Source: B1 sp964355075 (GTDB lineage: Bacteria > Bacteroidota > Bacteroidia > UKL13-3). From it: a stretch of 64,000 nt of DNA. The translations under genes and the position numbers were made by a program. Below, one piece after another: positions 13,991-23,030 of this stretch. How positions within the stretch are numbered: position 1 is the first letter of the stretch; each line of letters starts with the position of its first letter. Under the pieces are notes generated by a model. It had not been told where the DNA came from, ran no database searches, and was given only the letters and a program-made list of their open reading frames with translations. The DNA lies in assembly GCA_964355075.1 (NCBI GenBank), contig CAYHCF010000008.1:38361-102360 (forward strand). The letters are read 5' to 3'.

Positions 13991-15619
13991 TTATTTAACC
14001 CTCTTCACCTCTATTAAAAAATTTTTCACATCTACTTTAAAATCTTCCTGATTTTCAAAGGGTAAGTCAATAATCTGCCACCTGTTCTCTGCACTTATAA
14101 AATCATATTTACCTTTACTAAGGGTAACCTTAATTGGCATCTTCAACCTTTTAACCTTTGCACTTAAACGATAATGAAGCTCAAACAAGCCGTTTTTAGG
14201 AAGTATAAAATATTCAAAAACCGGAATTTTGGGCTCATATAAATATTGTTTAAAAAACAAGGACAAATTAGTTCCGGTTCGCTGACATAAATATTTTTCT
14301 ATCTCCTTACTACTAACAATTTTATATTTATAAACCCGGTTTAAATCAAAAAGCGTGTTGAACCAAAGGGTGTCATTATCAAGCATATTACGCATGGTAT
14401 GCAATATCCAGGAACCCTTATAATACAAATCATTATCACGCCGGTTATAAGCAATATCTCTGGGTCCAATCATAGGAAGATCATTTTTAATATAACCTTT
14501 CTGGCCCAATAAGTATTGAACTGCCCGCATATAATTGTATTGCTTTTCTACGTACAAAGCCTCTCCGTAAGTTGTAAAACCTTCATGAAGCCACATATCT
14601 GCTTTGTCAATTGCTGTGATACTATTGGCAAACCACTCATGTCCGCTTTCATGAATAATAATAAAATCAAAGCCAAATTTATTATTAACATATTGATTTC
14701 CATAGGCTATACAACTTTGATGTTCCATCCCCCAATAAGAAGTCTCAACCAGTTTAAATCCATCATTTCTGAAGGGATAAGGGCCAAAATATTTTTCAAA
14801 AGTTTGCAACATTCTTTTTGTTTGTTGAAAATGCGTTTTAGCGATGGCAACATTGGGCTTCAAAACGTAATAATCCAATGTCAGATTTCCATAGACTTCA
14901 CTCACATACATATCCTGAATGTGTTCATAATTACCTATATTTACCGTAATGTCATAATTATTGATTGGATAACTTACCTTCCATAGAAATTCTGTAAAAC
15001 CATTATTTAAATTTCTCTGCCTCACCAGTCTGCCATTACTTACTCCTGTTAATCCGGTAGGTACCTGAAGGTTCATCATTACGGTCTCCGGCTCATCACT
15101 CCAATGGTCTTTACAGGGAAGCCAGCAGGATGCACCTAATCCTTCGCATGCAAGACCGATCCAATCTTTCCCACTGCTATCCTTACTCCAGACAAAACCA
15201 CCGTCCCAGGGAGCTTTTTTTGCGATAATGGGTATACCCGAATAATAAATGACAATATGTGCAGAATCATTTTTCTTCAGTTTCCGGGGAAGGTTAATAA
15301 AAAGGGTATTACTGTCTCTTTTGTAAGTTAGAGTACGATTTTCGAACACGATATTTGAAATGGATAAATTAGAAAAAAGGTTTAATTCCAGGGTTTTTAA
15401 CGGCTTTATTATTTTGAACCCTATATCATTGATCCCTTCAATGGAATGACTTTCAGGAAATACCCTAAGCGTTATCAAATAGGTTTTTACATCAAACGAA
15501 GCCCTTAATTTGCTGTTTGATCCTTGTAATTGCAGAAAATGATGATCAGGTTGTGCCGGTGAATAAGAAAATGGAAGTATAATAAAAAGGCATGCAATTC
15601 TTATAACCAAACCTCTCAT
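13991..15619 (-). CDS. secreted M1 family metallopeptidase
   Basis: The product is 542 residues with an N-terminal signal peptide (IRIACLFIILPFSYSPAQ). The substrate-recognition loop reads WGMEHQS in place of GAMEN, as is common for exported Bacteroidota M1 proteins. The zinc site is HESGH, then 18 residues, then Glu (LHEGFTTYGE), an exact HEXXH-X18-E match. A Tyr that could serve as proton donor lies further on (YYKGSWILHTMR). It should be an aminopeptidase trimming peptides in the periplasm or at the surface. The protein is shorter than PepN and lacks the long C-terminal helical domain. It may cooperate with the S46 peptidase and the M43 protease in peptide use. Confidence 0.88.
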   Translation of the reverse strand: MRGLVIRIACLFIILPFSYSPAQPDHHFLQLQGSNSKLRASFDVKTYLITLRVFPESHSIEGINDIGFKIIKPLKTLELNLFSNLSISNIVFENRTLTYKRDSNTLFINLPRKLKKNDSAHIVIYYSGIPIIAKKAPWDGGFVWSKDSSGKDWIGLACEGLGASCWLPCKDHWSDEPETVMMNLQVPTGLTGVSNGRLVRQRNLNNGFTEFLWKVSYPINNYDITVNIGNYEHIQDMYVSEVYGNLTLDYYVLKPNVAIAKTHFQQTKRMLQTFEKYFGPYPFRNDGFKLVETSYWGMEHQSCIAYGNQYVNNKFGFDFIIIHESGHEWFANSITAIDKADMWLHEGFTTYGEALYVEKQYNYMRAVQYLLGQKGYIKNDLPMIGPRDIAYNRRDNDLYYKGSWILHTMRNMLDNDTLWFNTLFDLNRVYKYKIVSSKEIEKYLCQRTGTNLSLFFKQYLYEPKIPVFEYFILPKNGLFELHYRLSAKVKRLKMPIKVTLSKGKYDFISAENRWQIIDLPFENQEDFKVDVKNFLIEVKRVK

Positions 15620-15803
15620 GATTTATCTTTTTTTTGAAAACTAAAAAATTTAAGCATGGGTATGGTTCTCCTGTTTTGTAAACTTCTGCCAAAGTAGCTA
15701 TTTAAATTAAATTTCTAAAATTATCGGCAGTATTTCCAAGTAAGGGTGAAAAAAGTTAAACTTGTAGCAAATAATTTGGGTTCAACCCATTAAAGATTCT
15801 CCT

Positions 15804-16628
15804 ATGAATAAGTTATTAAAAGGTAAGAAAGGCATCATTTTTGGAGCCCTGAACGATAAGAGCATTGCCTGGCAGGTTGCCCTGAAATGCCATGAACAAG
15901 GTGCTAAATTTGTGTTAACCAACGCCCCTATTGCAATGAGAATGGGTGAAATCCACAAATTGGCTGAAATTTGTGGCCATCCCCAAATTATACCATGTGA
16001 TGTGAGTAAAAATGAGGACATGGAAGCCCTGATCGAAAAATCTATGGAGGCATTAGGAGGTAAAATTGATTTTATCCTGCATTCGGTTGGCATGAGTGTG
16101 AATATGCGAAAAGGCAGGTCGTATACCGACCTTGATTATAAATGGACCCATGAAACTTACGATATTAGCAGCCTTTCTTTTCACCGTTTGCTACAGACCT
16201 GTTACAAAATGGATGCGATTAACGAGTGGGGATCGGTTGTGGCCTTAACCTATATTGCATCACAACGCGTTTTCTCTCATTACAGTGAAATGGCTGAATC
16301 CAAAGCTATTCTGGAGTCTATCGCTCGTAGTTTTGGCTTCCATTATGGCAAGCGTAGTAAAGTCAGGATCAATACCATTTCTCAGAGTCCAACTGCTACC
16401 ACGGCCGGAATCGGGGTAAAAGGTTTTGACGATTTCTTTGAATATGCGGGAGCTTTATCCCCATTAGGCAATGCCAGTGCCGACGCCTGTGCAGACTATT
16501 GTGTGTTGATGTTCTCTGATTTAAGTCGTATGGTAACGATGCAAAATCTCTTCCACGACGGGGGGTTCAGCAATACCGGATTCAGTTATGATGTATTCAA
16601 GCTTCTGGAAAAAAAAGCCGAAATGTAA
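15804..16628 (+). CDS. fabI: enoyl-[acyl-carrier-protein] reductase (FabI)
   Basis: The product is 274 residues. The SDR fold shows GIIFGALNDKSIAW near residue 10 (FabI-type nucleotide-binding motif), and Tyr150, Tyr160 and Lys167 in the FabI arrangement (Tyr-X9-Tyr-X6-Lys). The segment SVGMS and the substrate loop QSPTATTAGIGVKGF follow. It performs the last reduction of each fatty-acid elongation cycle using NADH or NADPH. Unlike many FabI, it ends in a short lysine-rich tail. The upstream 184-base gap (15620-15803) has ATAATTTG at 15771-15778, which may be the -7 box. It converges with the aldo/keto reductase gene. It is a predicted target of triclosan-type inhibitors. Confidence 0.93.
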   Translation: MNKLLKGKKGIIFGALNDKSIAWQVALKCHEQGAKFVLTNAPIAMRMGEIHKLAEICGHPQIIPCDVSKNEDMEALIEKSMEALGGKIDFILHSVGMSVNMRKGRSYTDLDYKWTHETYDISSLSFHRLLQTCYKMDAINEWGSVVALTYIASQRVFSHYSEMAESKAILESIARSFGFHYGKRSKVRINTISQSPTATTAGIGVKGFDDFFEYAGALSPLGNASADACADYCVLMFSDLSRMVTMQNLFHDGGFSNTGFSYDVFKLLEKKAEM

Positions 16629-16640
16629 GATAAGCGGGAT

Positions 16641-17660
16641 CTACGCCCTCATTTTTATAAGATGTTTTGTCTGACCATAGGTTACATCAATGACGCCCGA
16701 TTCATTGAAAAAATCACCGGGGAAGCCCAATTCAAATGCTGAAACCGCATTTAGTTTTTGCATCCATTCATCAGTAATCATCATTTCGGTTGAACCCAGT
16801 GCATCCTGTATTTGCGGGTTTTTGGTAGCACCCACTATTGGAATTACCAATTGATCTCTTTGTATCGTCCACTTTAAGGCAACCTGAGCAGGTGTACAGT
16901 TTAATGCCTTTGACGCATCCACAACCACCTTAGCAATTTTTACACTTCGCTCATTCAAGCGTTTGGAGCTTTCGGTTAATCTTCCTTTTTCTCCATTTAA
17001 ATATTTTCCGGTTAAAGCTCCACCAGCCAATGGTGCCCAGGGGGTGAGTGCCAGGTTGAAAGCTTTGGCAACCGGCAATAAATCTCTTTCTGCCGTGCGA
17101 TTAATCAGATTGTATTCAACCTGTAAACCTGCAAATTTATTCCAGCCTCTTAATTCAGCAATGGTATTGGCCTGTGCAACCCGCCATGCCGGAGTATCAC
17201 TGATACCGATATAATGTACAATTCCCCGGCTTATCAGATCATTCAATCCTATTAACACCTCATCGGGGGAGGTAGTAAAATCCCAAATATGCAGCCACAG
17301 TAAATCGATATAATCGGTTTGCATCCTTTTCAAACTTTCCTGAACTGAGCGCATCATATTTTTACGGTGATTGCCGGCATAATTAGGATCACCATTCCGG
17401 TCTTTTAAGGTGTATTTTGTAGCCAGCACAAAATGATCCCGGTCTGACTTTACAAATTCTCCAACAAAACGCTCTGATGTACCTTCGGTATATCTGTTTG
17501 CCGTATCTATAAAATTGCCTCCTGCATTTGCATAGGTTTCGAAGATCGCTTTGCTGTTTTCAAAATCAGCACCCCATCCCCACTCCGTACCAAAACCCAT
17601 GGTACCCAGTGCAAGTTCAGAAACGCGAAGGCCGGTATGGCCGAATAATTGGTATTTCAT
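16641..17660 (-). CDS. aldo/keto reductase
   Basis: The product is 339 residues with a single TIM-barrel. The catalytic tetrad is visible: Asp and Tyr in FIDTANRYTEG near residues 52-57, Lys in ATKYTL near 82, and His in LWLHIWD near 121. The C-terminal IPIVGATKNPQI segment binds the NADPH phosphate. It should reduce an aldehyde or ketone; the substrate is unknown. It resembles the YajO or Tas-like branch rather than the sugar-specific enzymes. It stands 96 bases downstream of the acyltransferase gene on the same strand. Confidence 0.88.
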   Translation of the reverse strand: MKYQLFGHTGLRVSELALGTMGFGTEWGWGADFENSKAIFETYANAGGNFIDTANRYTEGTSERFVGEFVKSDRDHFVLATKYTLKDRNGDPNYAGNHRKNMMRSVQESLKRMQTDYIDLLWLHIWDFTTSPDEVLIGLNDLISRGIVHYIGISDTPAWRVAQANTIAELRGWNKFAGLQVEYNLINRTAERDLLPVAKAFNLALTPWAPLAGGALTGKYLNGEKGRLTESSKRLNERSVKIAKVVVDASKALNCTPAQVALKWTIQRDQLVIPIVGATKNPQIQDALGSTEMMITDEWMQKLNAVSAFELGFPGDFFNESGVIDVTYGQTKHLIKMRA

Positions 17661-17755
17661 ATTTTATGAGTTGAATATTAAAGTACTACATATTTTTTGA
17701 AAGGGAAAAATAGTTGTATTATCCAAATTTCCCAATCTCCTGATTTATTATTTTA

Positions 17756-18775
17756 TCAGGCAGGCTTTCTTTTTAGGAAATGTTTCTCAACGAGATTCCA
17801 TGAGGCAAATGCGAATAATAAGATCATCCCAATTAATATAAAGGCTACAAGAAATGGATTATATCTGGTAAATAGCCCAAGGGAAACTGTTAGTTGAATC
17901 AAGGGGAAATGAAAGATATAAATACCGTAGGAGAAATCGCCATACTTCCCAAAATTATTAAGTAATTTAAACCCATAAGCAAAATACATGATGAGCACCG
18001 ACATTGCCAGAGGGCGAAATATTTCCACATTTAAATAATATTCTATCCCAAAAACCAGCAAGGAAACAATTGCCAGGGCGTTTTTATTTTTTTCAAGTAC
18101 TTGTTTATTATAATAAAAATAAATTCCGGAAATGAAATAAGTTAAGAAACCGGGGAGTTGATGTTTTAAAATCTCAAACAATCCGGAATGAGCCGGCATG
18201 ATCCCTGAACCAAATCCAAGCACAAATTTGTAAATGATTCCCACTAAATATATTAAAACAAATACCATAACATTTTTATTAAACCTGCTAATAAGCCATA
18301 ATATTATAGGCAAAACCAGGTAAAAGCTAACTTCAACTTTAATTGTCCATAAAGCGCCGTTAATGGTGCAAAGAATATTATGAAGAAAGACACCAGGCAA
18401 ACACGGCTGCACAAAATTTACAAACAAGAGATTTGCCACCAGATATTTATAAACTAAACCATTCGCAAAATATTCTCTAACGGAATAAGCACTTAGCAAA
18501 CCAAACAATATAGCACATAATACAATAACTAAAACATAAGCAGGTAACAGACGGTTTGCCCTTTTAAGCAGGTACTTTTTATAATTACTGGTTTTTTCCA
18601 GACTTCCGGTTATCAGATAACCGCTGATGATAAAAAAACCGGTGACAGAAACGTACGAATCAAAATATTTTTTTAAAAACTCAAAATCTGAGATACCTGA
18701 AAGACTGACAATGTGCGCCAGAACTACAATAAAGGCAAATAAAAACCGGAGAAAATCAAAGTTGTTTTTAAGCAC
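17756..18775 (-). CDS. acyltransferase family 3 membrane protein (OafA/NodX-like)
   Basis: The product is 339 residues, with about ten hydrophobic segments spread over the whole length. The N-terminus (NNFDFLRFLFAFIVVLAHI) carries the Arg and the presumed catalytic His near residue 20 that mark the family. GYLITGSL near residue 52 and the YGIYIFHFPLIQ segment near 290 are also typical. The start is GTG at 18775. Such proteins O-acetylate or otherwise acylate sugars of exported polysaccharides at the inner membrane. It lies close to the polysaccharide cluster but is separated from it by the helicase and RidA genes, so a role in modifying that polymer is plausible but not shown. Confidence 0.85.
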   Translation of the reverse strand: MLKNNFDFLRFLFAFIVVLAHIVSLSGISDFEFLKKYFDSYVSVTGFFIISGYLITGSLEKTSNYKKYLLKRANRLLPAYVLVIVLCAILFGLLSAYSVREYFANGLVYKYLVANLLFVNFVQPCLPGVFLHNILCTINGALWTIKVEVSFYLVLPIILWLISRFNKNVMVFVLIYLVGIIYKFVLGFGSGIMPAHSGLFEILKHQLPGFLTYFISGIYFYYNKQVLEKNKNALAIVSLLVFGIEYYLNVEIFRPLAMSVLIMYFAYGFKLLNNFGKYGDFSYGIYIFHFPLIQLTVSLGLFTRYNPFLVAFILIGMILLFAFASWNLVEKHFLKRKPA

Positions 18776-18790
18776 TGTTACTTAGTAGAA

Positions 18791-20074
18791 TTACTTTTTA
18801 TGTATAGGATGGCCATTTCTCACTTTCGGCTGAGATCGTGATTTGGGGTCTCGTTTATTAAAAAATGTTCGGTTCGGTTTATTTTCAGGCTGGTAAAGTG
18901 GTCCAATCCCAAATCCTGAAGGCAGGGGTAATTTATCAACTATTTTTTCAATTAAAGTTTCAATGTTATGAAACCTTCGTTGATCTTTTTCATTAATAAA
19001 TGTAATGGCAGTACCGGTTGATTCTGCCCTGGCTGTTCGTCCAACCCGATGAATATAATCTTCCGGATCATGTGGAACATCAAAATTCAAAACCAGGTCA
19101 ACTCCTTCTACATCAATTCCCCGCGACAGTATATCGGTTCCTATAATGATCTGAAACTTTTTATTTTTAAACTCATTCATAATCTCTTCACGTTCCTTTT
19201 GTTCGAGATCTGAGTGGAAGGATTTTGCCTTCAAACCAATCCGTTTCAATTCAAAATGAAGACTTTTTACTTTTTCTTTGGTTCCGGCAAAAATGATAAC
19301 GGTATTATATACTGTATTGCAGAAAATAGAGGATATCAGAGGTAGCTTTTGTGAGTCGTAAGTGAGATAAGCCTGTTGTAAAATACCTTCGGCCGGTTTT
19401 GATAAGGAGATACTGATATGCTCCGGTTTATAGAGTATTTTATTGGCTAGGGTTCTGATCTTAGGGGGCATAGTAGCCGAGAACAGAAGGGTTTGTCTAT
19501 CTTTAGGTAAGTAGCTGATTATTTTAACGATATCATCATAAAAACCCATATCCAGCATACGATCGGCTTCATCTAAAACAAGGTGTTCAAGCTTATCAAA
19601 TTTTACATCTCCTGAGGCAAGATGTGAAATAAGGCGACCGGGAGTTGCAACAATAATATCAGCTCCTGCAAGCAAAGCATTTTTTTGCTGATCCCAGGTT
19701 GCGCCATCACCTCCACCGTATATAGGGATAGAACTCACAGGAATATAATAACTAAAACCTTCCAATTGTTGATCAATTTGCTGGGCCAACTCACGGGTAG
19801 GAACCAAAATCAGTGTATTTAAATGGCTATGATCCGACTCTACAATTTTATTAAGAATAGGTAAGACATAGGCCGCAGTTTTTCCGGTTCCTGTTTGAGC
19901 GCAGGCGATCAGGTCTTTATGTTCAAGAATAAGAGGTATAGCCATTTCCTGTATAGGGGTAGGCTTATTAAACCCCATTGCGTCTAATCCATCAATGAGG
20001 AGTGGATCAAAGTGAAAGTCATCAAATGTCAAAATTGAAAATAAATTGGGGACAAGGTAATCTTTTTCTATCAA
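18791..20074 (-). CDS. rhlE: DEAD-box RNA helicase, RhlE-like
   Basis: The product is up to 427 residues. No ATG exists near the 5' end. TTG at 20074 gives the longest form, but TTG at 20029 gives MTFDDFHFDPLL, which matches the usual RhlE beginning and may be the true start (412 residues). Motifs are in order: Q motif PTPIQ, Walker A AQTGTGKT, PTRELA, TPGR, DEAD in LVLDEADRM, FSATMP, then GTDILSRGID and HRVGRTAR in the second RecA domain. The basic tail suits RNA binding. It should remodel ribosomal or messenger RNA in the cytoplasm. It is on the same strand as the acyltransferase gene, 15 bases upstream of it. Confidence 0.92.
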   Translation of the reverse strand: MIEKDYLVPNLFSILTFDDFHFDPLLIDGLDAMGFNKPTPIQEMAIPLILEHKDLIACAQTGTGKTAAYVLPILNKIVESDHSHLNTLILVPTRELAQQIDQQLEGFSYYIPVSSIPIYGGGDGATWDQQKNALLAGADIIVATPGRLISHLASGDVKFDKLEHLVLDEADRMLDMGFYDDIVKIISYLPKDRQTLLFSATMPPKIRTLANKILYKPEHISISLSKPAEGILQQAYLTYDSQKLPLISSIFCNTVYNTVIIFAGTKEKVKSLHFELKRIGLKAKSFHSDLEQKEREEIMNEFKNKKFQIIIGTDILSRGIDVEGVDLVLNFDVPHDPEDYIHRVGRTARAESTGTAITFINEKDQRRFHNIETLIEKIVDKLPLPSGFGIGPLYQPENKPNRTFFNKRDPKSRSQPKVRNGHPIHKK

Positions 20075-20195
20075 AGTAGAAAACGAAATTAATGCATAAC
20101 ATTATATGCGAAAGGAAATATTATCGGGATAGGAATAGAATTTATTCAAATTAACAATTCTCTATATTTTTAATATATCCCCAGAAAAACAATTG

Positions 20196-20606
20196 CTAAT
20201 TTATTGTTGCTATCACTTTCAATTCGATGGCTATCCGGGTTGGCAAACAATTAATTTCAATGGTGGTTCTGCATGGAGGATTTTCGCCAAAATACTCTGC
20301 CCAAAGGCTGTTAAATATGGCAAAATCATCTTTCATATTGGTAAGGAAAACAGTCACATCAACAATGTTTTTCCAGCAACTTCCACCATCTTCTAAAATA
20401 TTTTTAATATTATTAAAAACGGAACGGCATTGGATCTCTATATCATAAGAGATGACCTTCCCATTTTCATCGAGTTCAACACCCGGTATTTTTTTTATTC
20501 CCCGCTCACGTGGTCCCACACCTGAAAGGAATAACAAATTTCCAACACGTTTTGCATGCGGATAATTACCAACAGGTTCAGGCGCTTTATCTGAATATAT
20601 TTCCAT
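20196..20606 (-). CDS. RidA family protein
   Basis: The product is 136 residues, typical of the RidA/YjgF fold. The conserved Arg and Cys-region PPCRTTIEINCLP lies near residue 110, along with GNLLFLSGVGPR and a Glu near the C-terminus. Archetypal RidA hydrolyses reactive enamine/imine intermediates made by PLP enzymes. The N-terminal half (RGIKKIPGVELDENG) is closer to the 2-aminomuconate-deaminase-like subgroup than to RidA itself, so the exact substrate is open. The start lies ten bases from a heptamer repeat array at 20617-20651. Confidence 0.85.
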   Translation of the reverse strand: MEIYSDKAPEPVGNYPHAKRVGNLLFLSGVGPRERGIKKIPGVELDENGKVISYDIEIQCRSVFNNIKNILEDGGSCWKNIVDVTVFLTNMKDDFAIFNSLWAEYFGENPPCRTTIEINCLPTRIAIELKVIATIN

Positions 20607-20616
20607 CTTTTTGTAT

Positions 20617-20651
20617 TGAATTGTGAATTATGAATTGTGAATGATGAATTA
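20617..20651. repeat. five tandem heptamers TGAATTR upstream of the RidA gene
   Basis: The array reads TGAATTG, TGAATTA, TGAATTG, TGAATGA and TGAATTA without gaps. It lies 10 bases upstream of the RidA start, where a change in copy number would alter promoter or leader spacing. No -7 box is clear around it. Confidence 0.85.
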
Positions 20652-20695
20652 AGTTTTGGCATTACAGGTTCAAAAATATTCCTTTTCCCCTAAAT

Positions 20696-21445
20696 TTAAT
20701 TTAACCTGTATTGGAATATTTTGGAAAAAGGTTTTAATAGAAGGGTAAAAAAACCTGGCTTTATTTTATTAATTTTCCATGCTTTCCGGTCTTCTATATT
20801 GGCTTTTATCCTGTTGGCTATACTTCGGTTACTTGCACCTCCTACCCTCATTTTGAGGAAGAATTTTGGCACATACCTGATGGTAATATGACAGTTTAAG
20901 ATAAGCCTGAGCATTAATTCGTAATCAGCAGAAAACCGGAGCTGGGTATTAAATGAGCCGTATTTTATATAAACATCACGTTTTAAGAAAAAAGCAGGGT
21001 GGGGTGGCATCCAGCCTTTGTAAAAACTATCGGAATGGTACTGACCGGCATCCCATGTTCTGATTATTTTATTTTTGTTGCTGTTGCTAACATAATATAA
21101 ATTGGAATAAACTGCATCACAATCATACTTTTCAAACACCTCAACAACTTGCGAAATCACATAAGGATTCACATAAAAATCATCAGAATGAAGCATGGCG
21201 ATTATTTCACCACTGGCGATTTGAATCCCCTTATTTAATGCAAAATAAGCACCCTTGTCGGGTTCAGAAATGAACTTGTCAATTTTATCACCATACGATT
21301 GAACCAATTCAACGGTTCCATCTTTTGAACCGCCATCCACCACAATGTACTCAATATCCTCGTGCACCTGCATCAGAACGGATTCTATGGCATCGCTCAA
21401 GTATTTCCGGTTTGAGTAAACAACTGTAATAATGGATACCTTCAT
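20696..21445 (-). CDS. family 2 glycosyltransferase
   Basis: The product is 249 residues with a GT-A fold. The N-terminus MKVSIITVVYSNRKYL binds the nucleotide, VVDGGSKDGT follows, and LHSDDF near residue 92 is the DXD-type metal site. PPHPAFFLKR near 145 and SADYELMLR near 170 are typical of WcaA-like enzymes. It should add one sugar to the growing repeat unit on undecaprenyl carrier at the cytoplasmic face. It is the last gene of the polysaccharide cluster and overlaps the preceding glycosyltransferase gene by one base, so the two are co-translated. The donor sugar cannot be read from sequence. Confidence 0.88.
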   Translation of the reverse strand: MKVSIITVVYSNRKYLSDAIESVLMQVHEDIEYIVVDGGSKDGTVELVQSYGDKIDKFISEPDKGAYFALNKGIQIASGEIIAMLHSDDFYVNPYVISQVVEVFEKYDCDAVYSNLYYVSNSNKNKIIRTWDAGQYHSDSFYKGWMPPHPAFFLKRDVYIKYGSFNTQLRFSADYELMLRLILNCHITIRYVPKFFLKMRVGGASNRSIANRIKANIEDRKAWKINKIKPGFFTLLLKPFSKIFQYRLN

Positions 21446-22263
21446 TATTTCAATAAACTATTGATGGTATTGCGGCTCGAATCGGACAACCAACCCCATT
21501 TACTGAAATAATAAAAGGCCGAACGGATATGGTATAACAACAGTTTATAGTTCTTATAGGATCCCTTTTCGTAATGATGAATAATGGATACTTCAGGGTA
21601 ATAAATGGTTTGATACTGACTGTTAATCCTACGGCTCAGGTCGGTGTCTTCGAGATACATGAAGAATTTCTCATCAAACAAACCAACTGTTTTTAATGCA
21701 TCACAGCGCAAAAGCATGAAACAACCGGATAGATTGGGTATTTCCATAATTTCATCAAAATTCTTATACTTTAATTCATAGGCCTCTAATCGTTTTTGAA
21801 AAACAGGATGTAGAATTTTTGGAATAAACCTTCTCATAATCAGATCGAAAGGAGTAGGAAGAAGTTTGCAAAGATATTGAAGATTCCCATTGGCATAGAG
21901 AATTTTTGGCATCAATAAGCCAATATTGGTTGATGACTCCATGAAGTCAATCATTTTTTCCAGATCTTCTGGTTCAAACAAAATATCTGGGTTGAGCACC
22001 AAATGGTATTTTGACCAGTTGAGAACTGCTTTTAAGGCTATGTTGTGCCCTTTTCCATAACCAAGATTCTGACCAGTAAATATATACTCTAGCTGTGGAT
22101 TAGTAATAATGGAACTTCTTAATTCATCTCCCGGGGAATTATCAATAATAAAAAGCTTGAAGGGGATCCGAATATTTCGAACAGCATGAATCAGATCAGC
22201 AATCATTTCATACCGATGCCTGTAAACCACAATTGAAGCACTGATCCTGAGAACTAAAGTCAC
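21445..22263 (-). CDS. family 2 glycosyltransferase, rhamnosyltransferase-like
   Basis: The product is 272 residues. The start is GTG at 22263, since no ATG is available at the N-terminus (RISASIVVYRHR). FIIDNSPGD and LGYGKGHNIAL near residue 70, then LNPDILFEPEDL with the metal-binding Asp, and LSGCFMLLR plus FDEKFFMYLEDTDLSRR near 185-200 are the marks of the rhamnosyltransferase/RfbF-like branch of GT2. It should transfer a sugar, possibly rhamnose, to the lipid-linked repeat unit. It overlaps the next gene by one base and follows the methyltransferase gene by 46 bases. Confidence 0.87.
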   Translation of the reverse strand: MTLVLRISASIVVYRHRYEMIADLIHAVRNIRIPFKLFIIDNSPGDELRSSIITNPQLEYIFTGQNLGYGKGHNIALKAVLNWSKYHLVLNPDILFEPEDLEKMIDFMESSTNIGLLMPKILYANGNLQYLCKLLPTPFDLIMRRFIPKILHPVFQKRLEAYELKYKNFDEIMEIPNLSGCFMLLRCDALKTVGLFDEKFFMYLEDTDLSRRINSQYQTIYYPEVSIIHHYEKGSYKNYKLLLYHIRSAFYYFSKWGWLSDSSRNTINSLLK

Positions 22264-22309
22264 AAGGCAAATTAACAGAAATCTAGCCTTATTCGCAATT
22301 ATTCCTTAA

Positions 22310-22879
22310 TTACTTTTTTTCAAAAACTCCATATATTACATATTGAGGAATGATTTTGCTTAACCAGTCCGACTTAATGAAACAAGGCATATAAATAAAT
22401 TTTGTTCTTTTATAGTTAAAGGTATCTAGGAGATCATCTAGATCCTTTTCATCGTAAAACCTTTTGTGATCATTATCCATTGTATATCCCTTTTTCCCGG
22501 GCACACCTATTATCAGAATGCCATTGTTTTTTAAAACGCGGCTTATTTCATTTAGGGTTACTTCGGGTTTAACCAGATGTTCAAGAACATTATCCAGAAC
22601 CACACTATCAAAAACCATCTTTTCAAACGGAAAGATTTCATCAGCTATCAGATGAGCTTCCAGATTTAAACTTTTACAATAATTAACATTAAGCTGGTTG
22701 ATATCTATCCCAACAGTATCCTGTCCTCTGTATGAAAGGAAATCACCAATACCGCAACCCACATCTAAAACGCGTCCTTTCAATTCCCCATTAATAAAAG
22801 GATACATAATTGTTCTTCTGTATATATCGGAAATTTTGCTTCGCGTTTTTAAATACCTGAAATACTCTTCCTCGCTCAT
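22310..22879 (-). CDS. class I SAM-dependent methyltransferase
   Basis: The product is 189 residues. The SAM-binding motif VLDVGCGIGDFL is near residue 36, followed by VGIDIN, DSVVLDNVLEHL near 92 and LKNNGILIIGVPG near 118, in the order of the Methyltransf_11/UbiE-like group. In this setting it probably methylates a sugar or the terminal residue of the polysaccharide chain; a different small-molecule substrate is possible. It is preceded by a 151-base gap (22880-23030) in which I see no gene, so it may have its own promoter. Confidence 0.83.
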   Translation of the reverse strand: MSEEEYFRYLKTRSKISDIYRRTIMYPFINGELKGRVLDVGCGIGDFLSYRGQDTVGIDINQLNVNYCKSLNLEAHLIADEIFPFEKMVFDSVVLDNVLEHLVKPEVTLNEISRVLKNNGILIIGVPGKKGYTMDNDHKRFYDEKDLDDLLDTFNYKRTKFIYMPCFIKSDWLSKIIPQYVIYGVFEKK

Positions 22880-23030
22880 TTATTAAAATTTAAACGATTA
22901 TACAAACAAATCTTCATACATTGACGCTTTGGGCAATAGTTTTGTATAAATATTATTTACAATTTAGCGTTTGGCCCCCTCACATTCAATAGGAATTCAA
23001 TTAGGTAAAAGTGTATTCACCCGAAAAAAA

